A stretch of DNA of 64,000 nt from Hofstenia miamia (lineage: Eukaryota > Xenacoelomorpha > Acoela > Hofsteniidae): the NCBI GenBank assembly GCA_900660155.1, contig CABFPE010000318.1, positions 334,065 through 398,064 of the forward strand, in the 5' to 3' direction. Position 1 is the stretch's first letter; the number at the start of each line of letters is the position of its first letter. The notes under the pieces are model-generated. The model was not told the origin of the DNA. It ran no database searches and worked only from the letters and a program-made list of their open reading frames with translations. The position numbers were made by a program, and so were the translations under genes. This document shows, one piece after another, positions 11,149-22,337 of this stretch.

Positions 11149-11203
11149 GCCCGGCGCTGACCCGCCCCATTAATAATGCAGCAGTATGGAAAGCAACTGC
11201 AGT
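11031..11203 (-). CDS. RGM: RGM exon with start codon and signal peptide
   Basis: The coding part is 11148-11031 (39 codons plus one base). The hydrophobic core TILLIIALSVYSSLVSA is followed by a small-residue cleavage region. The donor is CCCA|GTAAGT. Upstream, TTTTGTGTTTTAG at 11204-11216 is a strong acceptor, so the exon probably begins at 11203 and is not the first exon. A 5' non-coding exon should then lie further right, and the GC-rich block at 17.0 kb is a candidate. Confidence 0.85.
11138..11170 (-). promoter_or_regulatory. Upstream ORF overlapping the RGM start
   Basis: An ATG at 11170 opens a ten-codon frame (MGRVSAGHGI) whose stop at 11138 lies just past the RGM ATG (11148), in a different frame. 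Scanning ribosomes would meet it first, so it could dampen RGM translation. This is inferred from sequence only. Confidence 0.5.
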
Positions 11204-14200
11204 CTAAAACACAAAATCTCGCGTCAAAACAGATTTCTTAAGCACACATGTAAGAGATTAGTAAATAAGGTGAATATTTCCTTCAGTTTTAAAGAGAGCA
11301 GATGGACACCAGCAAAAGAAATTCTGCGTGATTAGTGAGGATTCAGGTTTATGTTTTACAGACGATTTAACAACTTAACTTCTACACCAATTATCCGCAT
11401 ATTTAAAGATTTTATTCAATATTCACATGTTGGCTTCACCGCCAGATGATCAAATCCGGTGAATAAATCATATTACTATAAACACATAAATTCAACAGAT
11501 GATGAGAAAGTCAATAACACAATGCTAACATTAATTAAGAAAGGAATGTCGCGTGTGAATTTTGGAGCATTTCTAGCTCAACGCTATGAAATTGGCATCG
11601 ACTTCAGCTGTAGTTAGCTGCGAAAATTAAATGCACAATAGTTTATGTAGATACAGCTTTTTCATTTTTAAATCAGAGAAATGTAAAAGTTGGGCAGCGC
11701 AAGATAGACGCAAAATTCATATTTTCCCTTCACAAAACTTTCAGCGCTATTGCAAACAGTTTTATATACATGTATATAATAGAGGACGCTATACAAATTT
11801 TAGTGGAAGCAGTGTAAATTCAAACAGAATCTTTTATACAAGAATTGCGCACTTCTCAATTATTCGTCGTTCGGATGGGTGTGCTTGAAGAAAATTGAGT
11901 CAAAAAGTTTCAATATATTACAGAAGAAAATGCGGCATTCCAACGAGTGGGTGAATGACTCAAGGCTACAACAATGCTACATTGACGTAGTAATAATGGA
12001 AAAATAATATAAATAACTAAAATGTATCACAACAGAACAAAACTCTCGTTGCAATTTTTACCTACTACTGATACCGTTACATCACAAAAATTTAAAGGGA
12101 TTTCCAAGTTGCAATGTTGAACTACAACGACGTTTTACTAAAAACGTTTTAAATTTCAATTTCAGTGTAAACAAAACCAATTCACTATACTTATTACATA
12201 TACGCAGGCCAAATACTATGGGCAGCAGATGCTAGATATGGCTCCAAAACCTTTTTTCTACAAAATGAATTCATGGCTCTCCATTAAAAAGGGCGCTGCA
12301 TACTATGGAAAATCAAAAACTCCGGGGCTGGATAGAAAAATCATAGTATTCAGCCGCCGTATATATATTTTTTTTTTCAACATTGGAATTTCAACTAAAA
12401 GACAGAACGCATCATAAACGAAAGAAGCGTTTGTGTGCTGGGATGTACCATCTATGCATATAGAATATTTTAATAAAATACAAGTTTTTCACCTATTGTT
12501 AAATTAATAATGTTAATAATTTTAAGTAAATTAATGAACTTTAAAACAATAAATTTAGAATTATTAACTTATGAATCATTCAATTGGTCTATGCAGGCAG
12601 TGAGAGATACTCGCTGTCGCTATTTTATGCACCAATTGTATTACATTTTAATTATCTCTGAAAATTTTCTTATAATTCCTAAAACTTCGTGTGACATTTG
12701 CAGCTTTTATGCAAAGTGAATATACTAAACTTAAAAATCAGAAACAACGTTGAAGATATAATTGTATTTTGTTAATCTGTTCTTTTGAAATATTCAACTA
12801 TAGTTTAGGGTTAGTCACTATTACAACAGCACACAATCTGCCAAGTGTTGTAATGAGAAACATATGAATCTAATACTGAGAATAAAACAAATGTGAAGAA
12901 CTGAATTCATAGCGTACTTTGAATATATTGTTTATCTATAATCAGGCAAAACTAAGACTTTGGAGATCGCAAGTACTACCGGGCGATTTTTTGTTGGGAT
13001 TAGAATTTAGGAAAGACCTACTATATTCCGAAATTGCAATAAGAGAAATTCAACTGACGTGGATTTGTTGAATTTCAATGCAAAAAACGATCACTCTCAA
13101 GCGCGAGGGGGCAGCTCACTCCCAAAATGATACTTTCAAAAAAACTTCCCTAAAGTTTTTAATTTAAACAGTAAATATTAAAATATTAATACACTGAATG
13201 CAGCTTGCATCCCCAACCAAAATTCGTTCAGCCGCAACTGATCACTTTATGCATGTTTGAATATTGCATTTGTTTACCAATGATCAGAAAGAGCACCAAA
13301 CCAAAACATTGGTAAACTGTAATAAATTTCGCAAAATCTTAGAATGATGATTTGACATGCATTAAAATTCTGATAACGCGACTACACTTGCGAAAACATT
13401 TATTGTAGGTTACCATTTTTCTCTTGTACTGTACATCTCCGCGACAAAATTATAATACAACTTGGTTGAAACTAATCGATACCTGACAGCAGGCCGTACA
13501 TTACTAGTCCCAAAACATTAGTAGAAATGATGAACTTGATCTTATACATGTAAAAAATTAAATCATTTTGATTGAAATAAATTATTGAATCTGACAGAAA
13601 ATTTTTCGAAAATATGGGTTTGGTTCACTTATGTAAGAAATATTAAATTTAATCAGGGCGAAAAGTGAAATTGTAAACTCGATGATTTGACAGCAAAAGC
13701 TCAATTTTTCACTAGCAGTTAGCGAAACGACTTCAACAGCAAGTTTTTATCAGCGAAAAGAGGTTTGATCAACTGGTCTGTTTGAACAGAGAGCAAATAA
13801 TTCTCAAGGAAGTACTGTCAATCCAATAACAGTAACATCTAAACAAACCAAGGAACTCAAGATATACTACGTGTCAGAAATTTGTAGTTTTTGTATATAA
13901 TTTTAGAAAATGAAATGAAATATGTCACTTAACATGGTATTTTAAAAGTCCCTCGATCATATTGAGTTGATGCTTCTCCCAAAAAATATACTTTTGGTCC
14001 AGATACTTGGTCCTGCGTAAAAGAAGAGTAACTTTCCCTAAAACCTGAAAAATAGATTTCAATTCGATGAATCATATTTGCGACAGATTCCCAGTGGGGA
14101 AAGTTCTGAAATCATGAGAATCCGAAAAAATCAATGGATGAATGCATTATGGAAAAATGGACAATATGATTCTACCTGGTGCAGTTTCTGAAATTTATCA

Positions 14201-14637
14201 TGGATGTTTCAAGTCTGCATTTTTTAAAAATTTATGCAATCGCAAATTCAAATTGACTACCAACGTAATTAGAGGTGAGAATAATTGCTCTTATTTTTGA
14301 TGAACGAATGCTCAAGGAGACCATTTCTCTAACAGGCCGTTGTAGTGTTAATAAATGTCAAGTTGTTGTTGCCATGAAACACTTAATAATTATAAAGTAA
14401 TGCTTTTACATATAATCCAAAAGTGTAATATTAAAAATACTAATTAAAATTAAAATAATTAGGAGGTATGCGTCTATTTCGCAATTGGCAAACATTGAAT
14501 AAATGGGGAAGGGATACAGCTCTGAATAATTGATGTTGACTAATAATCCGAAGACCTAAATTTAAGTGCGATCAATGCCCATCGGCTAAAAATACTTCGC
14601 TTCTCTGCGAAAACGTTTTAATAACTTCAAAAAGACA
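11204..14637. other. No gene supported; probable RGM 5' intron
   Basis: If the RGM coding start exon has an upstream non-coding exon, this is intron. Open frames at 11631-11888 and 12229-12417 (plus) have no splice or homology support. No repeats with clear ends were seen. Confidence 0.35.
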
Positions 14638-14862
14638 ATGGAAGCGTCTGTCTGTCAGTGTCTTCTCTCTAAAGTACACAATTATTCAAATTATCAGCAA
14701 ATATTAAAAACTCAAAAATGCTGGTATGTTCGAACATTTGACTATGCCCAACTAGTTAAATATGACTATGAAACAGTGAACATTGATAACCCCGCAAGTT
14801 TCTATTACATAGGTGCCTCGTGCTTTTCTGTGGAGATTATACCTCTTGCTGAAGATTCCTAA
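14638..14862 (+). CDS. Short open frame, 74 residues, unrecognised
   Basis: It begins with ATG and contains VCQCLLSK, KCWYVRTFDYAQLVKYDYET and GASCFSVEIIPLAEDS. The last 84 bases are repeated after the N at 14905, and one difference between copies (CCT/CCA) is synonymous. This is slightly in favour of coding but could be an accident of the assembly join. Three Cys-rich or Tyr-rich open stretches on the same strand follow within 1.6 kb, so it may be an exon of that proposed gene. No identifiable family. Confidence 0.25.
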   Translation: MEASVCQCLLSKVHNYSNYQQILKTQKCWYVRTFDYAQLVKYDYETVNIDNPASFYYIGASCFSVEIIPLAEDS

Positions 14863-15019
14863 ATACACTAGTTTAAACTTGGCAAAAAAATATATATATA
14901 TATANAACATTGATAACCCCGCAAGTTTCTATTACATAGGTGCCTCGTGCTTTTCTGTGGAGATTATACCACTTGCTGAAGATTCCTAAATAACCACTAG
15001 TTTAAACTTGGCAAAAAAA

Positions 15020-15022
<3 letters not shown>
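14779..15022 (+). repeat. Direct duplication joined by an N
   Basis: 14779-14904 and 14906-15022 are near-identical (a few substitutions and small indels), each ending in a TA run, with the undetermined base at 14905 between them. Most likely it is an assembly join of overlapping contigs or haplotypes inside a TA microsatellite. A true tandem duplication is the alternative. Confidence 0.85.

Positions 15023-15053
<31 letters not shown>
15023..15053. repeat. (AT)n microsatellite
   Basis: About 15 AT units in a row. Confidence 0.95.
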
Positions 15054-15055
<2 letters not shown>

Positions 15056-15124
15056 CACAAGCAGTGCTGTAACTGATTTGGTTAGTTTATTACTCATTTT
15101 CCGTGGTTTCTGTTACAATAACAG

Positions 15125-15237
15125 AAAACTGGAAGAAATTTCTAAAATTTCATGATCAAGTAATTTATGAAAATTCTTTCTTTCTGGAGATTGCTAGTTT
15201 AAACTTTAAATTAAGTGTGAACAAAATTGCTTCAGAA
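15125..15237 (+). CDS. Possible exon, unrecognised
   Basis: It follows an acceptor (TTTCTGTTACAATAACAG) and reads NWKKFLKFHDQVIYENSF then LEIASLNFKLSVNKIASE to a GTAAAA donor. Codon use looks coding. Its phase does not chain with the next candidate (15412-15452, encoding SLYGNNLQISKYD), so an exon or a site is mis-assigned. Confidence 0.25.
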
Positions 15238-15984
15238 GTAAAATACACGTCGTATATTCTGTCCAAAACGACAAATTGTTTGCTTTTATTATGCCAAAAG
15301 CAGCTGGAACCAACTGAATAAAATAATCAAAAAACCGAACAATGAAAAATACAGTTATAATCACTTAAAATGGGTGGCAATTTATTCTTAGTGTGCAATA
15401 CGGTTATGCAGGCTCTTTATATGGGAACAACCTCCAAATCTCAAAATATGACGTAGCTCTGAGAGCAGACATGATTGGAAACTAGCATTTGAAATTCAGC
15501 AGATTTTTAAACAAATAATGTAATACATATGAAAAGGGACAGGCGTTGTATATCTTTTGAATAAACACAGTTAATTAAATGTAAATAAAGATTAAACGAA
15601 CACCGCATTTTGGACAGAATTATATTTATAATTTACAAACAATTTTTGTAAACAATTTCAACTCACTGGTCTGAAATTAGACTGGTAATTAGCAGTATTG
15701 TTACGCACCTGCAGAAATTAGTTTAATTATATAGCAGACGAAACGTCGTCTCTGTAGTAAAGTCGTGATTAAATGTTCAAAAAAATTAAATTGATGGTTA
15801 AAATAAGTTTGTAGGCATTGGAAAATGAATAACTTGTATTAAAATGAAGCATCTCGTGCTAAGCGGCGAATTAAGCGTCGAGAGGGCAAATTCATTTTGG
15901 CATGCTTTCAGAAATGGATAAATTAGATTAAAAATTATCTAAAAAGATTAATTTCTTTGAGTGTGAGTATCTCACTGATTACAG

Positions 15985-16261
15985 ATGGTGTGATTGCCAA
16001 TGGCAAATAACTCTAACAGTTGAAAATTATTCATTATTAATTAGCGTTGACGATACTGACAAACAGAAATCAATACTATTCTGCGAATGCCTTTCTACTA
16101 AAATTTGTTATGAAGCTCTAGGGAAATGCTCAAACACGACCTCATTTACAAAGATTGTGGACGCGTACGGAAGTGTGCCAACCAATGAAAGTTGTTTACG
16201 CATGACTATGCAATTTACCATTAACCCGTTTACGTGGACCTGTGAAATTGTGTTAAATTAA
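15985..16261 (+). CDS. Terminal exon of an extracellular-type Cys-rich protein
   Basis: A strong acceptor (TATCTCACTGATTACAG) is followed by 91 open codons and a TAA, then AATAAA 30 bases on (16291). Residues include WCDCQWQITLTVENYSLL, then FCECLSTKICYEALGKCSNT, VPTNESCLR and NPFTWTCEIVLN: seven cysteines, two NxT/S glycosylation sites, and an alternating beta-strand look. There is no ATG near the start, so it must be spliced to upstream exons; candidates lie at 14.6-15.5 kb. A folded secreted or cell-surface domain is inferred. I do not recognise the family. Confidence 0.5.
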
Positions 16262-16974
16262 ATCTTATGGTTTGACTGTAAACATGTTATAATAAAAATA
16301 TTGTAAAACGTGCGTAATGGATCCATAAATTTATGTGGAATGTCTACTTATCTAAATATATTATTTCTAACGAAAACCCATTTAAAGAGATGAAACCGAA
16401 ATGAGAGTGAAATTATATCTGATATTTAATGTCCCTCCGAAATAATTAGATATGAAAATGCTAAATAAGTTATTGGAAAACAAACATCTATTAATTTTCT
16501 TTAGTAGATAATAATGTTTAATCGATAAGATCAAAGACCTCCATTTCCATGCCAGTAAGCGAAGCGACACATTTCCAATTTAATTAAATGAATGCAATTA
16601 ATTCAATCTTTTACGGCTAAATCTGGAAACATTGCCAACTAAGTTAATAATTTTCACCGTCTGACCATTATTTATCGAGATTATCCACTATATCGTTCTT
16701 ACACAAACTTTTTATGATGGCTTAAGCAAAAATCGACTGGCCAAACAATGATATTAACTAAAGAAATAAATGGGACACTTCTGGGTTCCGAACAAAATAA
16801 AACTAACCTGTGCAATTAACTTTGCAATCCACTACAAGACAATTAGAAATGTGAGTTCACAAGTGAATCATAGAAAACCAATGCTCGAAAAATATCACCA
16901 GGCGATTTCAGACAAAAGCAATACAAATTTAATTGGTTAATTTGGCAAGCTAGAGTTAAGCTGTAAGTACATAC

Positions 16975-17200
16975 CACCCCCGGTGACCACTTGACGATGA
17001 GGCATAAATTATAATTATAGGGCTGTAGTGTGGCGTGCCAACCGCTCAAAAGTACAAAAGGACCAATTGACACCAACGAGCGCGCGTCACAATTAATTGA
17101 TTCGCCGCTCAACGCCTCGTACTAGTGATTGCATGCACTCACCGATGCGTGCATGCTTCGTAAACAGGCGCCGGTGCGCCTACGATTTAATTATTTGTTT
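16975..17200 (-). promoter_or_regulatory. GC-rich first-exon/promoter candidate, perhaps RGM 5' UTR
   Basis: This is a clear GC island in AT-rich DNA (CGCGCG words, repeated TGCATGC, GGCGCCGGTGCGCC). On the minus strand it ends in a good donor GGGTG|GTATGT at 16975/16974. The RGM start exon has an acceptor with no assigned upstream exon, so this could be its 5' non-coding exon some 5.8 kb away. An ATG in it (MPHRQVVTGG) would be out of frame with RGM. It could instead serve a plus-strand gene. Confidence 0.35.
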
Positions 17201-17633
17201 CGCGTGAAAGTGTTAATCGGATTAAAGCAGAGGTATTTACACAATAACTTGTTTGGATCTTTATCAAAACACTTCGAATAGCTGATTCTGAAAAACAGTC
17301 TGGGTTGCCAAGTGCCCATGCCACACATGACGAGAACAACCTATATTTGGAAATATTTGTAATAACCAATGTTCATATAATTTATTTCTTATCTTTGGAT
17401 CTAACACGTAATTTATTAAGTCACTTTTATAATTACCACCCACAATTGAAAATAAAACAAAAAACGAATTCTAATCAAATCCCTAACCTTAGACTTGCTA
17501 GTCATAAATCAATTAATGCCAGCTAAACAAGCATTAACACTTATTATTTGATGGAGAGTACTAATAACTGTTCCATGACTTTGCATTTCACGGGTAATCC
17601 TCTTAGTTCTTACTATCTAACGGAATTCTGCAG

Positions 17634-17722
17634 AATCTAGTTTGAAGGAAATAGACAAAAGTCTTCCTCCTAGTTTAAAACAGGCCTTGCGAAATATCGA
17701 AGAGCAGGCAAAAGCAAATTAA
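17634..17722 (+). CDS. Possible terminal exon, 28 residues
   Basis: After acceptor GGAATTCTGCAG the frame reads SSLKEIDKSLPPSLKQAL then RNIEEQAKAN and a TAA, a helical, charged tail with convincing codon use. A second exon-like piece (17299-17358, SGLPSAHATHDENN) lies upstream but its phase does not fit directly. No family recognised. Confidence 0.28.
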
Positions 17723-20084
17723 GCTGGAAGCAGCAAAATCAAAACACATATGTTAGGTAATTAGTACTGTATATATAAAATATTGGTATGCGATCTAACT
17801 TGTTATCTCTAGTGAAACAAACCCTAAGACTTACGACATTATTTCACAACCTTAATTAGATCTATAGAATGTGGACTTTTTCATAAAAATAAATCCTTTT
17901 CATAGGCCTTATGAGGAGACACGTTAACGGGATCACATAAAAAGTTGCTCAATTTTCGCTAAATTTTAAAACAAACTTCCCTTTCATTTGAATCTACAGT
18001 ATATTAATGAGTTCATGTTGATATTTACAATACACTAATGAATTGGTATTCTGAAACTTAACAATAACTACTTGCAATACTTTCTTTAGCAGAAAAATAC
18101 ACATAGAAATAGTTGGAGTGATTAAACTTAAACTGTCCAAGAGTATTTTCAAATCTTAGATGACTTCTTGAAGAAAATGTAAACGCTTATAACTCACGGA
18201 CAAATAGAGATATTTGAAAGCCTACATGATAGGACAGAAGAGCGTCTCTTCTTCCCTTTACGCTTGAAACCAGCGCTCCGTGGAATACCCATTGCGCTGC
18301 GCTTCAATAAAACTTGGACGGTAAAACTGGAAGACCAGCAAAAAAAAACATTTTATATATGTTTCTACGCTTCAATTAAGAAAAACAATGAAAATTCTGA
18401 AGAGAGTGCCTCAGAATAAACTTTTCATGTCAAATTTCCAGCTGACTAAATTTCATTGATTATTAAGTGATATTAATGAATGTTTTAATTGATTTTTCGA
18501 AAAAATATCAATCAATGCCCAATAATTTTTTGGAATTTTGAACGAAAATTGCGAAATTACGGTTGAATAGTCAATGATTTGACGAATTAATCTCAAGACC
18601 GAGAAAAAATTGGTTTTTTCGGTACGATCCGGAAAATTCGGATGTGATTCAAAAGAAATTATTACAACAAATTTTTTGTCACAAACACAACAAAACCGCT
18701 TATTTAACAAAAAAATGATTGAAAACTATAAAATGGAATTACAATAGATTGACACATGTATATTAAGATGTGCTTGCAAAGAACTTTTATAAAAACAAAT
18801 GTACAAACTTTTTTCTTAGTCTGATTACGTCTACTTAATAATGAAGTTAACGCTTACAAAGCATAAAATTCCAAAGTGTCAGGAGAAAATAGGTTTGCAC
18901 CTGGAGTTGACGTGGCCCATGGTGAATTTAAAGTCCAGGTGCTTCATTCCAATTATTCCAGTTGGAAACAGCGCAGTTGTACTAACACAAACCTCTGCCA
19001 AAGAACATATATACTCGCATAAATTATAAATTACTGTTACAATAAAGGGAAGTCTGTTCTATTCCAAAACTGACACAATCAATCTCGCCTTTGAAAAAAC
19101 CTTCGATATTTGTTATAGAAATTCTAGCATGCAATGGAGAAAGTAATTAATTTAGTTTTAAATTTAAACTAAATATTTAAAAGAATTTATCAACGATAAT
19201 TTTTTGAAAACAAGGAAAATATTTGTGGAATTGTTCATAGAATAGTTGCACACCAGCGTAAATGAAAATTATAATTGAATTATAAGAGAAAGAATTCCAT
19301 TTTTAGTCTGATTGAGGTCAGCATTAATGTTAAAAAAATTTCTAGGAATTAATTAAAATAAATTTTTGGACATTTGTGTTGTTAATCACTTACATGGAAT
19401 ATAGTTGGAAAGATTTTGGAGGTCTTGAAATGAAAATCATCAACAGTTTTCTAAGCGTTACAGAAAGCTTGCGCAGGGAATCAATGTAAATGAATCGTGA
19501 TGACAAGCCAACATCAGCAATTGCGGAGGCACATACGCAAATGAATAAAAAATCTAAGCGATCTTAGTAATAAAGCAACCTATGCACAAAGATCGAATAA
19601 AATGATGCAGCATAATGGCGTATCTTCTCACTGCATAATTCATTTGAATATCGCTAACCATTTAGCCTTAAATAATAAAAGTATCAATTTAGGAAGTGAT
19701 TTATTAATATCTTTCACCTGATATTACGTGAGTCAAAATAATTGAGAAAATGCGGCGAATTCACAACGTAATGGGATCGAGATCCACGCGATCGATGAAA
19801 TGTAAAAAATTAAGCTTCAATTACCAACTAGGCGCTAGCGAATCAGTTTAAATGTGTGAAATCGATAATTCTCAAATATCCAATTACGAGATTTCATTTA
19901 TTCCTTGCTATAAATCCATTGGCATCAAATTTTGCGGAAAATAATCCGAGTGTCTGGAAAAATGCATTTGAAGGGAGAGGTTGCAAAAAGCCTTTTGGAA
20001 TTTATTCTTGGGAGCAAAATGAGTATCAATGGGTTCTTATTAATTATTGCTAGATCACACTTTGTCAGCTTTCTACACATACAT
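17723..20084. other. Mostly empty; two weak open frames
   Basis: 18841-19029 (plus, 62 residues, with LHLELTWPMVNLKSRC) and 19856-20053 (plus, 65 residues, with NNPSVWKNAFEGRGCKK) have coding-like codons but no splice, start or family support. An inverted repeat GCACCTGGA/TCCAGGTGC sits at 18897-18942. The rest holds nothing I can support. Confidence 0.4.
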
Positions 20085-20440
20085 TGGTGATGTGCGGGTA
20101 CGGGTAATACACGCTCTATCTAGTTTTACCCAACCGCACCGCACAGGTACTGGTGGCAGCGCATAATTAACGGGTAGGAGCGGATATGGACAAGGTTTCC
20201 ATATTACCTATATTTTAAATATGATCATTCTAAAAAATAAATTGGAAAAAAATATTGAAAAGTTAACATAAAATAACGTGAGCAATGTTCGAAATTTTAT
20301 TGAAAATTTTTAAATTGTTTAATAGTAGCAAAGAAAATTTCGTTCTAGGTGTTAGGAAAAATTTCCGGTTGGGTAAGAATAAGAAATCATTTTTTGATGG
20401 GAAGGGTGCGGCATTAAAAAAATTCTACCGCACATAACTG
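20085..20440. mobile_element. hAT-like non-autonomous element
   Basis: The left end TGGTGATGTGCGGGTA and the reverse complement of the right end CAGTTATGTGCGGTAG form imperfect terminal inverted repeats. GGGTA-rich words follow inside, as in hAT families that begin CAGTGATGTGCGGG. The 8-base flanks do not match, so the copy is old or my ends are off by a few bases. No transposase. Confidence 0.55.
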
Positions 20441-21092
20441 ATCCTGCAATAAGAGTAACAAGAGTTGCAAGTGGATCGCGAGTCAGATGATGAATCAGAA
20501 TTTAAAAAATCAATGTTTCGAAGAAAGTCGTGCATTAGGCTTAAAACCGAGTTTCCAAAACTTAAAAATTGATGGCGTTTTTGTATTTAAACAATTATTC
20601 TTAGACACATAAATATATTTTATCAAAATGGTATTTTGCAAAAATTTGTAAATGAAACTGTATCTGATGTATGGGTAATGTATCCAATATTTGATCCTTT
20701 GGCAAGCAGCAGATAAAGAAATATTTTGAGATGGGTTATAGAATGCTTTTACCCTAATTTTATTTCTATGAAAATAAAAAATATTGTTAATGCTGATCCT
20801 TAAAGAATTAAAGTATATAATTTTATTGAACCTTTTAATGAAGTTTTCTTATATTAGAGGAGGAATGGGGGCCTCTTCGTCCTCTCTGTTCCGCCGCTGC
20901 CTTTGGTCATTCCAAATTCCAGAAGTTAGGTTTGGCATTAGACCCAGCTTTACAATGACATGAATAGCCCCTACTAAAGTAACCACATTTAGTTACAGAA
21001 AATGAACAGAAATGATAGATTCAATAGCAAGACACCAAAATAGAACTTAACATAGATAATTATCTCATTTATAATCATATTATAAATTATAA

Positions 21093-21098
<6 letters not shown>

Positions 21099-21124
<26 letters not shown>

Positions 21125-21136
21125 CATACATACATA
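21099..21136. repeat. (TA)n(CATA)n microsatellite
   Basis: About 13 TA units followed by three CATA units. Confidence 0.9.
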
Positions 21137-21898
21137 ACTTCACAAATTTGATATATCATTTCAAATGAGATTGCCATATGGAAGATATATAAAGAATTTA
21201 TAATCACTAATCTAAACATAAATTGTGAATGGAGAGAAATGTGATAATATTTTAGCAAAGAAATCGCTCAAGTGTTTGCCAAGGGTTATGTATACAACAA
21301 ATCATTGAAAGAGAAAATTAATCACATGTGACTGAACTCAATGATTACGCATTTGTCGTAAGATTGGATCGATCTTCGTCTTGATTACAAGGAGTTTACC
21401 ACTCGGAAACAATAGCCAACCGCCAGTTCGTCTAGCGGCTACAACAAAGATAACAGAGGTAAACAGCCGCATTGATTTGATTAAATGTCATTATATCACT
21501 AACGTAAAAGACTGATTTTATATTATCTCTTCGTCTTTCCTTCCCTCTGCCCCTGCATGTTTATATGCACTCAACAGTACACAATGTTTCTGTTGAGATA
21601 TAAATCTAATCTTTAATAAGCATCTAAAATTCTTTAATATTTTAACTGATCTCATCTAAATTCATTATATCACCATAAATGTAAAATAAAGTTATTTATA
21701 ACAGACTGTGCCATGAGCTGGAAACTGGCACCCAACACAAACAAAATCTGCACGCAAATGGCTTTCCTATCACCACTGCATCGAAATCGAAATGCATCCA
21801 AGGCAGCAGTTTATGTCGATGCGAAGCAATACAAATTCTGAATAAACTCGATATCAGTTCATTTGACTTTAAATTTCTTTACTCACTATTTATTAGAA

Positions 21899-22136
21899 CA
21901 GAGGCGTACGCAAGGATTTTCTGACGGGAGGAGGAGGATTCTTAATCATCATCATCTCCTAAATTTTTTGAAAATATTGAGAAAAGAGCCCCTCAAAATG
22001 TATTTCACGACCTTAGATTTTAAATTTTTCATTTTTTACAGAAAATTTTTTGATTTAGCCAGTCAAAATCACTTTTGAAAACCTGACGGAGGGGGTGGGG
22101 AACATTGCACCATGCCCCCTCTAGCGTACGCAAATT
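21899..22136. mobile_element. hAT MITE family 1, copy A
   Basis: It starts CAGAGGCGTACGCAAGG and ends with the inverted GCGTACGCAAATT. Flanking octamers TATTAGAA and CATGAGAA agree at 6 of 8 places, as a worn 8-bp hAT target duplication. Internal words TTTGAAAATATTGA and CATTTCACGACC recur in copy C (55112), and TGAAAATATTGA and AATCA.TTTTGAAAACCT in copy B (35281). 238 bases, no coding capacity. Confidence 0.8.
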
Positions 22137-22337
22137 CATGAGAACTCAAATTTTCTGACTCGAATTGGCCATTTATAACCTTAAGGAAATTACGTTGGAA
22201 ATGACAAACATATAATGAAAAATATTGGAAACTTTACAAAATGTAAACAACAGAAAAACGTAAACGTTGCAAAAAACCGCAGCAGTTGGGGATTTACAAT
22301 AGTACAACAAAAAATGAAAAATTAAAATATTAACAAA

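Noticed and set aside
15729-15770. GACGAAACGTCGTCTC, resembling a hammerhead-type motif of Penelope-like elements
   Set aside because: The matching CTGATGA half and stems could not be found upstream, so the likeness is too thin.
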